Assembly: GCF_900240265.1 (NCBI RefSeq)
Contig: NZ_LT964740.1
Coordinates: forward strand, 426,835-450,772
Direction: 5' to 3'
DNA: 23,938 nt
DNA from: Galactobacillus timonensis
Lineage (GTDB): Bacteria > Bacillota_I > Bacilli_A > Erysipelotrichales > Erysipelotrichaceae
Positions 16,331-23,789 of the stretch are shown here, one piece after another. Below the pieces are notes generated by a model. The model ran no database searches and had not been told where the DNA came from. It was given only the letters and a program-made list of their open reading frames with translations. Numbering within the stretch: position 1 is the stretch's first letter; every line of letters begins with the position of its first letter. The position numbers and the translations under genes were made by a program.

Positions 16331-16378
16331 CATCCCTGACGTAGGTTCCTCCCTAAGTCTGACGGGATGAATCTTTTT
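16331..16378 (+). terminator. Second terminator-like hairpin facing the tail chaperone gene
   Basis: CATCCC (16331-16336) and GGGATG (16364-16369) form a stem followed shortly by TTTTT (16374-16378). It lies only 17 nt from the chaperone frameshift stop and could stop plus-strand transcripts from entering the late operon. The stem is short, so support is moderate. Confidence 0.4.
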
Positions 16379-16394
16379 CACCCTTTTGTTTCTC

Positions 16395-16933
16395 CTAGAA
16401 TTTGTCCATATCGTCCTGCGAAGCGACAGCAGGATAGTCGTAGTCATCATTGTTCTTCTCGCAGTACATGTCGTTGACCATTCCAATGGTCAGAAGGTCA
16501 AGATCCGACAGGGAAAGGCCAAGCTCCACGCACCGCAGCAGAAACAGCGGGGTTGTCATTTCACGAGAAATGCTGTGCTGTTTTTTTTAGCTTCCACCTG
16601 GGTTTCTACATTCAGTCCCCACAGCTCGATCAACTGCGGCAGGATCTCGTAAATGGAAAACGTGCTGAACTGATCCAGCCAGTCTTCTACCGAACCTGGG
16701 ACCGCAGGATCGGCATGGCGGGCCATGATGTAGGCGATATTCTCGAACACCTCAAGGGATGGAAGATCCAGTCCGGAATGCTCGGGTTTGGATTTTTTCA
16801 TCGCTTTGTCCAAAGAAGCGATGTCCCGGTAGATATCGCGGCCAAACTGAATCCGGTAAAGGCGCGGGATGGCGGCAGAGGCTTTGAACTTCACCACTTT
16901 GCCGTCAATCGTGATTGTCTTTTCGAGACTCAT
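16395..16933 (-). CDS. Tail assembly chaperone, -1 frameshift product (gpGT-like)
   Basis: Ribosomes reading the shorter chaperone gene can slip back one base at A AAA AAC (16586-16580). They then continue for 61 codons to a TAG at 16397-16395, giving a fusion of about 179 aa. The extension reads QHSISREMTTPLFLLRC, then LSDLDLLTIGMVNDMY and DYDYPAVASQDDMDKF. This is the typical T part of Firmicutes siphovirus chaperones and is preserved without stops, strong support for real use. In lambda-type phages the G and GT forms occur in a fixed ratio and bind the tape measure during tail assembly. Slippage of RNA polymerase on the eight-A run is an alternative route. Confidence 0.82.
16556..16933 (-). 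CDS. Tail assembly chaperone, unshifted product (gpG-like)
   Basis: A 125-aa protein starting MSLEKTITIDGKVVKFK, with RLYRIQFGRDIYRDIASLDKA and IYEILPQLIELWGLN. These match tail assembly chaperone G-type proteins of Firmicutes siphoviruses. The ATG overlaps the major tail protein stop (ATGA). It ends 8 codons after the slippery site. It should coat the tape measure protein before the tail tube assembles. Confidence 0.85.
   Translation of the reverse strand: MSLEKTITIDGKVVKFKASAAIPRLYRIQFGRDIYRDIASLDKAMKKSKPEHSGLDLPSLEVFENIAYIMARHADPAVPGSVEDWLDQFSTFSIYEILPQLIELWGLNVETQVEAKKNSTAFLVK
16580..16586 (-). promoter_or_regulatory. Programmed -1 ribosomal frameshift site
   Basis: The minus strand reads GCT AAA AAA AAC AGC. 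The heptamer A AAA AAC is in the correct zero-frame phase (codons AAA, AAC) for simultaneous slippage. It lies at codons 117-118 of the chaperone, and the -1 frame downstream is open and conserved-looking. Confidence 0.85.
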
Positions 16934-17523
16934 GCGCCGGCACCTTCAGAAGTGTATGCTTCCGTGATCTTGGGAAGATACACGGATTTGTACCAGCTGG
17001 TATACGTAGCTTCTGCCGTGTCTGCCGTGGTCTTTGTCTTTACAAGGCCATCGGCTAACGGGCGCGCCTTCAGGGAGAGCGTTTCGGTTTTGACTTCCTT
17101 GGTCTCAGTATTGGTTGCGCCTTCAATGTTGGGACGCGATGCAGAACAGTTGTAGAGAACATGGCGAATCTTCTTCTGATCACCATCGAACTCAAACAGG
17201 AGTGCAAAGCTGCCGGTTTCGGCGTTGCTGTTCTCCACCAGCACACCATTGCTGTCCTTGACTTCCTTCAGGATCTCCGCGCGAAACTCATCCGGAATTA
17301 ACGCGATCTCCAGATCACCGTCGTATCCCATCGAGTTATTCACAACGTAATACTGCACGCCATCCGCATAAAACGGATCCGGTTCCCCGTTGGGGCTGAG
17401 CGTTAACGACACCGCACCCGGCAGGGGATTCACAGTGCCATAGGTTGGCGTGCCATCCTCTCCAACGGTTAACGCTGCCCAGTGACAGTTGCAGAGGTTG
17501 TATTTGACTTTATTCGAACTCAT
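16930..17523 (-). CDS. Major tail (tube) protein
   Basis: A 197-aa protein; the ATG at 17523 has GGAGG 7 nt upstream and is preferred over the TTG two codons earlier. It starts SSNKVKYNLCNCHWA and contains GAVSLTLSPNGEPDPFYADG, DGDLEIALIPDEFR and a late FEFDGDQKKIRHVLYNC. All are typical of the phi13/Sfi11-like major tail protein family. It polymerises into the tail tube. It is followed at once by the tail chaperone, as usual. Confidence 0.88.
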   Translation of the reverse strand: MSSNKVKYNLCNCHWAALTVGEDGTPTYGTVNPLPGAVSLTLSPNGEPDPFYADGVQYYVVNNSMGYDGDLEIALIPDEFRAEILKEVKDSNGVLVENSNAETGSFALLFEFDGDQKKIRHVLYNCSASRPNIEGATNTETKEVKTETLSLKARPLADGLVKTKTTADTAEATYTSWYKSVYLPKITEAYTSEGAGA

Positions 17524-17525
17524 GT

Positions 17526-17843
17526 TCAATCCTCCATTTGATAAAGCACTTCGTACAGAAGTTCCTCAGCGATCCATACTTCGCTTTTCTGATAAAAAAG
17601 GCCGTGCTTATTCAGCAGGGCCTCGATTGCAGATTCGGACTCCGGATCTTTCCGGTTTGTGTAGAGCTCCAGATGCACTTCGTCGATCGGATAGTACACA
17701 ATCCCATCTGCTGCGAAGTTATCGGAGCCATTGAAGCGGTAAATCAGAAACGGCGGATCAGGTGTTTCACCTTCCGCAAAGTGGTCATACGCGGAAGGAA
17801 AACCTGTTTCTTCCGCCAGCGCCTTCAGGTCTTCAGCTTTCAT
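17526..17843 (-). CDS. Tail terminator/completion protein
   Basis: A 105-aa protein with PFLIYRFNGSDNFAADG, then YPIDEVHLELYTNRKDPESE. This matches the small minor capsid/tail terminator family found between the gp10-like gene and the major tail protein. It overlaps the upstream gene by 11 nt and ends a few bases before the tail protein start. It should cap the tail tube at the head-proximal end. Confidence 0.78.
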   Translation of the reverse strand: MKAEDLKALAEETGFPSAYDHFAEGETPDPPFLIYRFNGSDNFAADGIVYYPIDEVHLELYTNRKDPESESAIEALLNKHGLFYQKSEVWIAEELLYEVLYQMED

Positions 17844-18222
17844 TCCGGACTTTCTCCTTTAATGATTCCACCAGTTTCTTCTTGCCGGCTTCTTCTGCCG
17901 GCTGGATATGCGGCTTTCCTTCAACCCGTCCGCCATTACGTTTCGCGTGACCAAACTCCAGAAGGTGCGTTAACTGGTAGCGGTTTTTGGAGTGAACCAC
18001 CAGATCCAGACTGGTACTGTTTTCGGCGATCTTCTTTACAGCCCAGCTCTTTTTATACCTGCCGGTACGAACAGGTGCGTTACGCGAGATGTCTTTGCGG
18101 CTTTCCTTTGCCGACTCCCGAAGGCTGTCTTTCATGTCCTTGGTGACGGAACCGGTGTATTTTTGAAGCTGTTCGTTGATCGCCTGATCCATTTCATCGA
18201 TCGAAACCTTCCAGTTACCCAT
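17833..18222 (-). CDS. HK97 gp10-like head-tail protein
   Basis: A 129-aa protein from the ATG at 18222 (AAGGAG 7 nt upstream). The helical N-terminus (EMDQAINEQLQKY) is followed by RNAPVRTGRYKKSW, the hallmark of the HK97 gp10 family, and LTHLLEFGHAKRNGG. It overlaps the head closure gene by 8 nt. It acts at the head-tail joint or tail completion step. Confidence 0.85.
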   Translation of the reverse strand: MGNWKVSIDEMDQAINEQLQKYTGSVTKDMKDSLRESAKESRKDISRNAPVRTGRYKKSWAVKKIAENSTSLDLVVHSKNRYQLTHLLEFGHAKRNGGRVEGKPHIQPAEEAGKKKLVESLKEKVRNES

Positions 18223-18553
18223 GGGAAGGCTCCTTCTCACAATGGAACTTCACTGCGTGTTTCCGGTAGTTCAGATGATCGACACCAAGGATGTTATACG
18301 GCGTGCCGTTTACAACGATCCGGTAATGGTCACTTGTCACCTGGGATGTCAGCGAATACCAGCGGACGGTCACAGAGAACGTATCACTTGGGATGGTCTG
18401 ACCGGCGGTGTCCTTTTCGGTTCCGCTTTCCGATCCGATTGTTGCCCAGCAGGTAAAGGCATCATCCCAGAAGGTTCGATGATTGCCGTTCTTATCTGTG
18501 ACAATATGAGCCTTCTGGAATGTAACGCGCTGATTTAAAGCGGCGATATCCAT
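18215..18553 (-). CDS. Head closure (stopper) protein
   Basis: A 112-aa protein of the phage head-tail joining family (SPP1 gp16 type). It contains LNQRVTFQKAHIVTDKNGN near the start, TFWDDAFTCWATIGSESGTE, then VRWY and YNILGVDHLN. The start shares bases with the upstream stop (TGATG). It is thought to close the head channel after packaging. Confidence 0.83.
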   Translation of the reverse strand: MDIAALNQRVTFQKAHIVTDKNGNHRTFWDDAFTCWATIGSESGTEKDTAGQTIPSDTFSVTVRWYSLTSQVTSDHYRIVVNGTPYNILGVDHLNYRKHAVKFHCEKEPSHG

Positions 18554-18828
18554 CAGAACACCGCCTTTCTCTCACCAAACAGCACCGCACGTAACATCAA
18601 AACTAACTGATGGTAGTCTGGGTCCTCACGGTTTTCAAAGAGATAGGCGACGGTGTACATGACGGCTGCACGGACCGCAGGAGTGTCTGCTAACACGCCA
18701 TCGGTATCGGACCGCAGGATATCACCGCACAGAGCTTCCGCGCTTTGGATCATTGACGCGATCAGCGCATCTTCTTCATCTCCATCCACCCGCAAGTAGG
18801 TCTTCATTTCATCCAGTGAAACCGTCAT
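18553..18828 (-). CDS. Head-tail connector protein (gp6-like)
   Basis: A 91-aa, mostly helical protein: SLDEMKTYLRVDGDEEDALI, then AVRAAVMYTVAYLFENRED. This matches the gp6-like connector family that forms a ring below the portal. An AAAGGAGG site lies upstream of the ATG. It follows the capsid gene by 31 nt, as usual for HK97-type heads. Confidence 0.85.
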   Translation of the reverse strand: MTVSLDEMKTYLRVDGDEEDALIASMIQSAEALCGDILRSDTDGVLADTPAVRAAVMYTVAYLFENREDPDYHQLVLMLRAVLFGERKAVF

Positions 18829-18859
18829 TCCACCGCCTCCTTTCTATGCGATTCAATGC

Positions 18860-20053
18860 TCAGGCCGTTTTAACGCCAAGAAGCTGGACAGCCTCTGGCA
18901 GCACCAGCTTGCCATCAACGCGCTCCTTGGCCACGTAGCCCACCATTCCGTTACCGGCAAACAGCTCACGGAGTTCCTGCAGGGAGCGTACACCACGGTC
19001 GCCAATGTTGTAGTAAGAGAAGTCGCCAAAGGCGATACAGTTCTTACCGGCTTCCAGCCCGGGGCAGTAGGCCGACGTCAGAACCTCGTAGCCGCACAGG
19101 CGATCCGGTTCTCCTGCCGTATAAGAAGGCTGCCAGATATATGCCTGATTGGCATCCTTCAGCTTGCGAAGCACGGCAAGCGTCTGATCGTTCAGGATGA
19201 ACTTTGCGCTCTTGCGGTACGGACGCTTCAGGGAGTAGATCAGTGTCAGGATGTCGTCGGTTGAAATCTTCGCCGTATCCAGCGTGACGGCCTTCTGTCC
19301 ACCGCCGTTGGCAGCGAAAATACCCAGCGGCTTGCCTTTGCCATCGCCATTGAGGAAGGCATCTTCTTCCGCGTTACCGATTGCCTTGCCAAACTGATCG
19401 ATGATTTAGCTTTCCAGATTGAAGGCGTTATCGTAGAGCAGTTCTTCGGTGATCTTGATTGCCACATGGAGCTTGTGCGCATCGAGGACGATCTGATCGA
19501 AGGTGGCTTCGCCAAACGTCAGCGCCTGTCCTTCTTCAATCCATGCCGCAGCAGGCTTCGTTGCGGCAATGTTGATCTTATGCTCGCCAGAGGTCGTGAT
19601 GGTCGTCGCAAGGCCACGGAAGATATTTTCTTCGCCCAGCTTGTCAATCAGACGGGAGTCCCATTCCTCCGGGACCAAATAGCCGCCATTGGCGTCGTTG
19701 CCTTCTTCCAGCACGTCGGATACCTGACGGAATCCGGTACGCATGGAAGTCAGCATGGCTGTGGCATACGCGTGCGAAGCGCGACCTTTCTTTTCCAGTG
19801 CGGCATGCACATCCACGCAGGGCTTGCCAGTTAACGGGGACGAGGTCGGTTTCGACAGCTGATCGTCTATGGCTGCCTGCCGGTTCAGACGGTCGATCTC
19901 TGTCGTGTAATCGGTGATTTCCTTCTCCATGCGATCGTAGGTTTCACCATCTTCTGTGGAAAGAAGGCCATCGCTGTTGCGGTGCGCGTCGAGGAAGGCC
20001 TTGGCTGCTTCCCACGCCTTTGCGCGCTTGTTGATAAGTTCCTGTACGTTCAT
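18860..20053 (-). pseudogene. HK97-fold major capsid protein interrupted by one in-frame stop
   Basis: The frame from the ATG at 20053 (AAGGAGG upstream) to the TAA at 18860 is 398 codons, normal for an HK97-fold capsid. Codon 216 (19408-19406) is TAA. The first part has a helical delta domain (about 1-70), then GGYLVPEEWDSRLIDKL and ITEELLYDNAFNLES. Straight after the stop, in the same frame, come IIDQFGKAIGNAEEDAFLNG, KGKPLGIF and the C-terminal GDFSYYNIGDRG. Relatives often carry Tyr at this point, so TAT/TAC to TAA is a likely change. Other genes here use TAA as a true stop. As it stands only a 215-aa fragment would be made, without the C-terminal half. Confidence 0.88.
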
Positions 20054-20071
20054 TGTCTTTTCCTCCTTGTG

Positions 20072-20908
20072 TTAAATGAACTGTTTCATCAGATCGAGAC
20101 GCTTTTCGAGATCCTCGATACGGTATTTCGTTTGGATTGGTTCTGGAGCAGACGGGTGCTCTTTGACGTAATCACACAGCTTCCGGTTGATCGCCGCTGC
20201 GATCTGATAGCGGGAGAACAGCATACCGACAGCGGATTCGCTCTCCTGTCCGTTCGTGTTCTGGTCGCTGTCCTGATCACCGTTGGAATCTGGTTCACTT
20301 TTTGGTGACGGAGCAGAGCCATACAGCTCGTCCCGGCTGATCACGCCGTCTGCGAAATGAAGCTCTACCGCCTTGCCGGCGTTCATCCATGTTTCCTCAT
20401 CCATCAGCTTCGAGAGCTTGTTGCGCGACAGGCCGGTTTTGGTCTGATAGGCATTGATGATGGATTCCTTAACTTCATCCAGCATCCGGATCGCTTTCTG
20501 CATTTCTGCACTGTCTCCCATGGCGATGGTGCTCGGATTGTGGATCATGAGCATCGAGACAGGCGAAACAAGCACTTCATCCCCGGCCATCGCGATGACC
20601 GATGCCGCGCTCGCCGCAAGGCCATCGACCTTGACCGTGACCTTTCCTTTGTAGTTCCGCAGCATGTTGTAGATTTCTGCGGCCGCAAAGCAATCCCCGC
20701 CGGGACTGTTGATCCAGACGGTGATGTCGCCGCTTCCACTTTCCAGATCCGATCGAAAAAGAGCCGGGCTGACCTCATCGTCAAACCACGACTCTTCCGC
20801 GATTGTTCCATTCAGAAATAACGTCCTTTCTTCACTTGTTTCTTCCGGCTTTCCCGGAACGGGTACTTCGTTTGTTACCCATTTCCAGAACTTCCTGTTC
20901 GGATTCAT
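20072..20908 (-). CDS. ClpP-like prohead protease
   Basis: A 278-aa protein of the S14/Clp-type phage head maturation protease family. Motifs are INSPGGDCFAAAEIYN (66-81), the nucleophile region GLAASAAS (S100 most likely) and MIHNP with His123; the acidic residue is probably in MDEETWMNAG. After residue about 200 a polar, Asp/Ser-rich linker leads to a helical tail that could act as a scaffold. It overlaps the portal gene by 77 nt and has AAAGGAG upstream. It removes the capsid delta domain during head maturation. Confidence 0.88.
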   Translation of the reverse strand: MNPNRKFWKWVTNEVPVPGKPEETSEERTLFLNGTIAEESWFDDEVSPALFRSDLESGSGDITVWINSPGGDCFAAAEIYNMLRNYKGKVTVKVDGLAASAASVIAMAGDEVLVSPVSMLMIHNPSTIAMGDSAEMQKAIRMLDEVKESIINAYQTKTGLSRNKLSKLMDEETWMNAGKAVELHFADGVISRDELYGSAPSPKSEPDSNGDQDSDQNTNGQESESAVGMLFSRYQIAAAINRKLCDYVKEHPSAPEPIQTKYRIEDLEKRLDLMKQFI

Positions 20909-22166
20909 CTGAGTTCTCCTTTCCTGATTCTGTGTTTCTCATATAAGCGGAGCCGGCATCGGCCAGCTTCACCACGTTGCCGTTGAGAATATGGAGATTG
21001 CCTCCTTCTTCTTCCGACAATAAGTCCATGTTCTCCAAACCGCGGACATCGTTGATGGAATAGATACCGTTCTGGATACCGGTCGCATAGCCGCTCATCC
21101 GGCTATTGTAATCACCCCGTAAGAGTCCATCCACGTTGAAGCGGATGAAGTAGTTCGCTTTCTCCTGCGGCAATAGAAGCGTCCGCTGCATCGACTGTTC
21201 CCAGCGGATGATCCACGGCTCCAGTGTGTAGGTGACAAACTCCAATGACTGCTCCTCAATGTTTGAGAAAGTTGCGTGCTCGAGATCCCCAATCAGATGT
21301 GGCGGAATTCGGAAGATGCGGGCGATTTCATCCAGCTGAAATTTGCGTGTCTCCAGAAACTGCGCCTGCTCGGGGGAAATGGAGATCGGGGTATAGGTCA
21401 TTCCTTCTTCAAGAATGGCTACCTTGTTCGCCCGCTTACTGCCTCCAAAGCCTGCCTCCCACGAGGAACGGATCTTCTCCGGATCCTTGACGGTTCCGGG
21501 CATTGAAAGAACACCCGAAGGGTTCGCTCCGTTTTTGAAAAAGGACGCTCCGTATTCTTCCGTTGCCATGGCCATGCCAATGGAGTTCTTTGCCATCGCA
21601 ATGGGGGAGTAGCCGACCAGACCGTCAAAGCCAAGTCCGGGGATGTGCAGCACCTCACCCGGTTTCAGTCGGACCGTTCCCGGCTTCATCGTCGGAGCGT
21701 CAGATGTGCTCATCTGGTACTCGTAATAGATGCGGCCATTGGCATCACGATCTACTTTCATCCGGTTTGCCATCAGGGGATAGAGACTGACCACATCCCC
21801 GCGCCCGTTGCGAATCACCTGTGCATAGGCGTTGCCCCATAACAGCAGGTGCGTCATCATCGTCTCCCGGAAGATGTACGAGGTCATTTCCTCATTCGGT
21901 TCATCGTGCAGGATCGGGTAGAGAGGATGCTTCAGCGCTTTTGTCTTACTTCCGTCAGCCTCGTATTCATAAAGGTGAAGCGGCAGACTGGCAATCGCTT
22001 CCGAGAGAACCCGGACACAGGCATACACCGCGGATATCTGCATGGCGGAGCGCTCTGTTACGGTATTTCCCGAGGATGTTCCACCGAAGAAATAGCGATA
22101 GCCTGAGCCGTTGGTTGAATCTGCCGGCCTATCCCGTGGTCCAAACAGCTTTGAAAAGACGCTCAT
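20832..22166 (-). CDS. HK97-family portal protein
   Basis: A 444-aa phage portal. Typical phrases are ISAVYACVRVLSEAIASLPL (44-63), LLLWGNAYAQVIRNGRG, SLYPLMANRM, PGLGFDGLVGYSPI, FFKNGANPSGVLSMPG, IARIFRIPPHLIGDLEHATF and EPWIIRWEQSMQRTLL. The C-terminus is polar and basic. AAAGGAG lies 9 nt before the ATG. The portal forms the dodecameric DNA gate at one capsid vertex. In an intact phage the large terminase gene would normally lie just upstream; here a 64-aa gene and an IS are found instead. Confidence 0.92.
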   Translation of the reverse strand: MSVFSKLFGPRDRPADSTNGSGYRYFFGGTSSGNTVTERSAMQISAVYACVRVLSEAIASLPLHLYEYEADGSKTKALKHPLYPILHDEPNEEMTSYIFRETMMTHLLLWGNAYAQVIRNGRGDVVSLYPLMANRMKVDRDANGRIYYEYQMSTSDAPTMKPGTVRLKPGEVLHIPGLGFDGLVGYSPIAMAKNSIGMAMATEEYGASFFKNGANPSGVLSMPGTVKDPEKIRSSWEAGFGGSKRANKVAILEEGMTYTPISISPEQAQFLETRKFQLDEIARIFRIPPHLIGDLEHATFSNIEEQSLEFVTYTLEPWIIRWEQSMQRTLLLPQEKANYFIRFNVDGLLRGDYNSRMSGYATGIQNGIYSINDVRGLENMDLLSEEEGGNLHILNGNVVKLADAGSAYMRNTESGKENSDESEQEVLEMGNKRSTRSGKAGRNK

Positions 22167-22186
22167 GTGATGTTCTCCTTTCGAGT

Positions 22187-22218
22187 AAAAAGAAAGGCAT
22201 GGCGGATTGTGCCATACC
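22187..22218 (-). terminator. Terminator-like hairpin just before the portal gene
   Basis: On the minus strand GGTATGGC pairs with GCCATGCC (one G-U) around a 7-nt loop and is followed by TTTCTTTTT. It ends about 20 nt before the portal start and leaves no space for a promoter, so late transcripts must read through it or be attenuated. Confidence 0.6.
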
Positions 22219-22253
22219 TGTGATACATATTGACGCTGAGATGCCGTCCGGTT

Positions 22254-22448
22254 TCAGCTCAGCGGTAGAACGGAGTTGTTGAGAATGGATCTGATTTTTT
22301 TCTCCGGAACGCCGGCATCTATTGCACGGTTGATGGCATCGGATACTTCAAAAACCACGCTGATCGCTTCTTCCAGTGTTTCTGCTTCGCCATCTTCGAG
22401 CATTCGTATTACCATTTCCGCTGCCTGTGATCCTGTGATTCTGTTCAT
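22254..22448 (-). CDS. 64-aa unknown protein upstream of the portal
   Basis: The ATG at 22448 has GGAGG 9 nt upstream; a longer frame to 22502 lacks such a site. The protein is helical and acidic: SQAAEMVIRMLEDGEAETLE, then AIDAGVPEKKIRSILN. There is no membrane segment and no family I recognise. It lies between the IS and the portal and is followed by a terminator-like hairpin. Confidence 0.6.
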   Translation of the reverse strand: MNRITGSQAAEMVIRMLEDGEAETLEEAISVVFEVSDAINRAIDAGVPEKKIRSILNNSVLPLS

Positions 22449-22721
22449 GGGTGATACCTCCACAAGTATTGTGGCAGATTGAGCAGGAGGGAAGAGTCTC
22501 AAAACTGTCCAGCTTTTATAACGGTATCAGCTCATGTTCAGCTGGCTTTCTCCACAATTCCGATTAGCTTTCCACAATGCCATGGAAAACTTCAGATGAA
22601 CAGAATTGTGCCTTGGCTGTAACCTGATTTGCTGTCATCTTGTATGACATGCCAATGGCTACCCAGGGAAGACTAGTCTTCTTTCTGCAAGGCTGCAAAA
22701 GCATTACGAGTTTTTCTTTTT
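22449..22721. other. Non-coding spacer between the IS and the 64-aa gene
   Basis: No convincing complete gene. It has a 14-bp perfect palindrome GAAGACTAGTCTTC (22668-22681) and two near copies of a CTTTCTCCACAAT-like element (about 22548-22579, plus strand). No clear promoter for the 64-aa gene was found. Confidence 0.5.
22673..22721 (-). pseudogene. Possible 3' end of a gene interrupted by the IS
   Basis: From the IS edge a minus-strand frame reads KRKTRNAFAALQKED and then TAG (22675-22673). Its basic, helical composition looks like a protein C-terminus, and its 5' side is cut by the IS end at 22722. It is too short to identify; a terminase or other early/head gene is a guess from position only. 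Confidence 0.3.
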
Positions 22722-22747
22722 AAAATCCCTTTTTGCACAGTGTTGGT
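22722..22747 (+). repeat. IS left terminal inverted repeat
   Basis: A 26-bp end that is an exact reverse complement of 23912-23937. The exact outer base is uncertain by a few positions because both flanks are A/T-rich. Confidence 0.88.
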
Positions 22748-22758
22748 AAACCTGAGTC

Positions 22759-22784
22759 TAGAACCGCTTAGTCATGCGGTTCTA
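22759..22784. repeat. Hairpin around the transposase stop codon
   Basis: TAGAACCGC (22759-22767) and GCGGTTCTA (22776-22784) are exact reverse complements. The 8-nt loop contains the transposase stop codon (22768-22770). No T-run follows, so it is not a standard terminator. Confidence 0.6.
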
Positions 22785-23787
22785 CGGAATAGTAATCTCG
22801 ATATCTGAGCGTTTCTGGGATATATAGTGAGCTCACCAGCAGCACTTTGACCTTTTCCAGCGGTTCTGCAGGCGGATTCATCAGAAATGCAAACAGATCA
22901 AGATATCCCTGCAGTTCATCACGTTCAAAACCGGAATGTGATCTTAGGAAAGCTTTCAGCAGAGCACATGCATGGTTCACTTCTCTGAGAGGATTGTCCT
23001 TATCGTCCAGTCTGATCAGATCTCGTGAATTATATTTCTGTTCTTTAAGGTTCAGATCCGATACCAGAATTGAATGTGAACGCTCACTGTCATGGATCAG
23101 TACTGAACCTTCCTGAATATGCTGGTTGAAGGCATTCCAGGTACTCTCTTTCGTAGGCTTTCCTTGATGGTTTTCGTAGATTGTAATTGTCTGCGTGCCA
23201 TCAGTTCCAATTGCGATACACATCTTGTTTCTGGATATGCCTCTGTATTGTTTGCCGTCAATCAGCTGCCTGTGCTTTTTTCCCAGATCCCAGTATGTTT
23301 CATCGATCTGAACATTTCCGAACAGCACAATGTTCTCCTGATAGTTATCCAGGATTCTGAACAGCTTCGCGTCCCAGTACTTCGTTGTTGTGAAGGAATT
23401 ACGGCCATTCTTTGAGGCAAGACTCATACTTTCATAACCGATAATTCTCAGAAGCTGCTCAACCCATTCTGTGTACGGTATTTTATGATCTTCAAAAATG
23501 GTCCCGGTTGTGATGGTGAATGTCCTTCCACAATCTTTGCAAAGATACCTGTTTACGCCATTTGAAGTATGACCGTACTTGATGAAGTTTTCTGATCCGC
23601 AATGCCTGCATTGAAAGACCTGAAATGCATTCAGAAACTCTGCTTCTCCGGATTCTATCAGGCTCTGATGCCTGCGATCAAAGACTTCCACATACTGATC
23701 CTTAATGAACTGCTCGTACGGCGAAAGACTCTCCTTATAATCCCAGGGCGTACGTCGCCTGGAGGAGGTAAGCGATTGATTATACAT
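22768..23787 (-). CDS. Transposase, IS1595/ISXO2-like
   Basis: A 339-aa protein. An N-terminal zinc ribbon (C60, C63, C83, C86 in CRHCGS and CKDCGRTF) is followed by a DDE-type core: D162 in QIDETYW, D233 in IHDSERSH, and a third region around VNHACALL and ELQGYLDLFAFLMN. This layout fits IS1595/ISXO2-type transposases, though closely related groups cannot be excluded. GAGGT lies 9 nt before the ATG, inside a leader hairpin. The gene is intact and occupies most of the IS, so the element may still be mobile. Confidence 0.85.
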   Translation of the reverse strand: MYNQSLTSSRRRTPWDYKESLSPYEQFIKDQYVEVFDRRHQSLIESGEAEFLNAFQVFQCRHCGSENFIKYGHTSNGVNRYLCKDCGRTFTITTGTIFEDHKIPYTEWVEQLLRIIGYESMSLASKNGRNSFTTTKYWDAKLFRILDNYQENIVLFGNVQIDETYWDLGKKHRQLIDGKQYRGISRNKMCIAIGTDGTQTITIYENHQGKPTKESTWNAFNQHIQEGSVLIHDSERSHSILVSDLNLKEQKYNSRDLIRLDDKDNPLREVNHACALLKAFLRSHSGFERDELQGYLDLFAFLMNPPAEPLEKVKVLLVSSLYIPETLRYRDYYSVEPHD

Positions 23788-23789
23788 CG

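Noticed and set aside
16152..16370. Plus-strand 72-codon frame overlapping the 46-aa membrane gene
   Set aside because: It runs through the terminator hairpin, lacks a ribosome binding site and is out of frame with the better supported 46-aa gene.
17538..18146. Plus-strand 202-codon open frame opposite the tail terminator and gp10-like genes
   Set aside because: It covers two real overlapping genes on the other strand and lacks a ribosome binding site.
19246..19515. Minus-strand frame across the capsid stop codon, suggesting a frameshift rather than a stop
   Set aside because: It is out of phase with both capsid parts. The two parts are in the same frame and need no shift; only one codon is a stop.
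22668..22681. 14-bp palindrome GAAGACTAGTCTTC as a phage attachment core
   Set aside because: It is far from the recombinases, and no second copy was noticed in the window. It is noted only as a palindrome.
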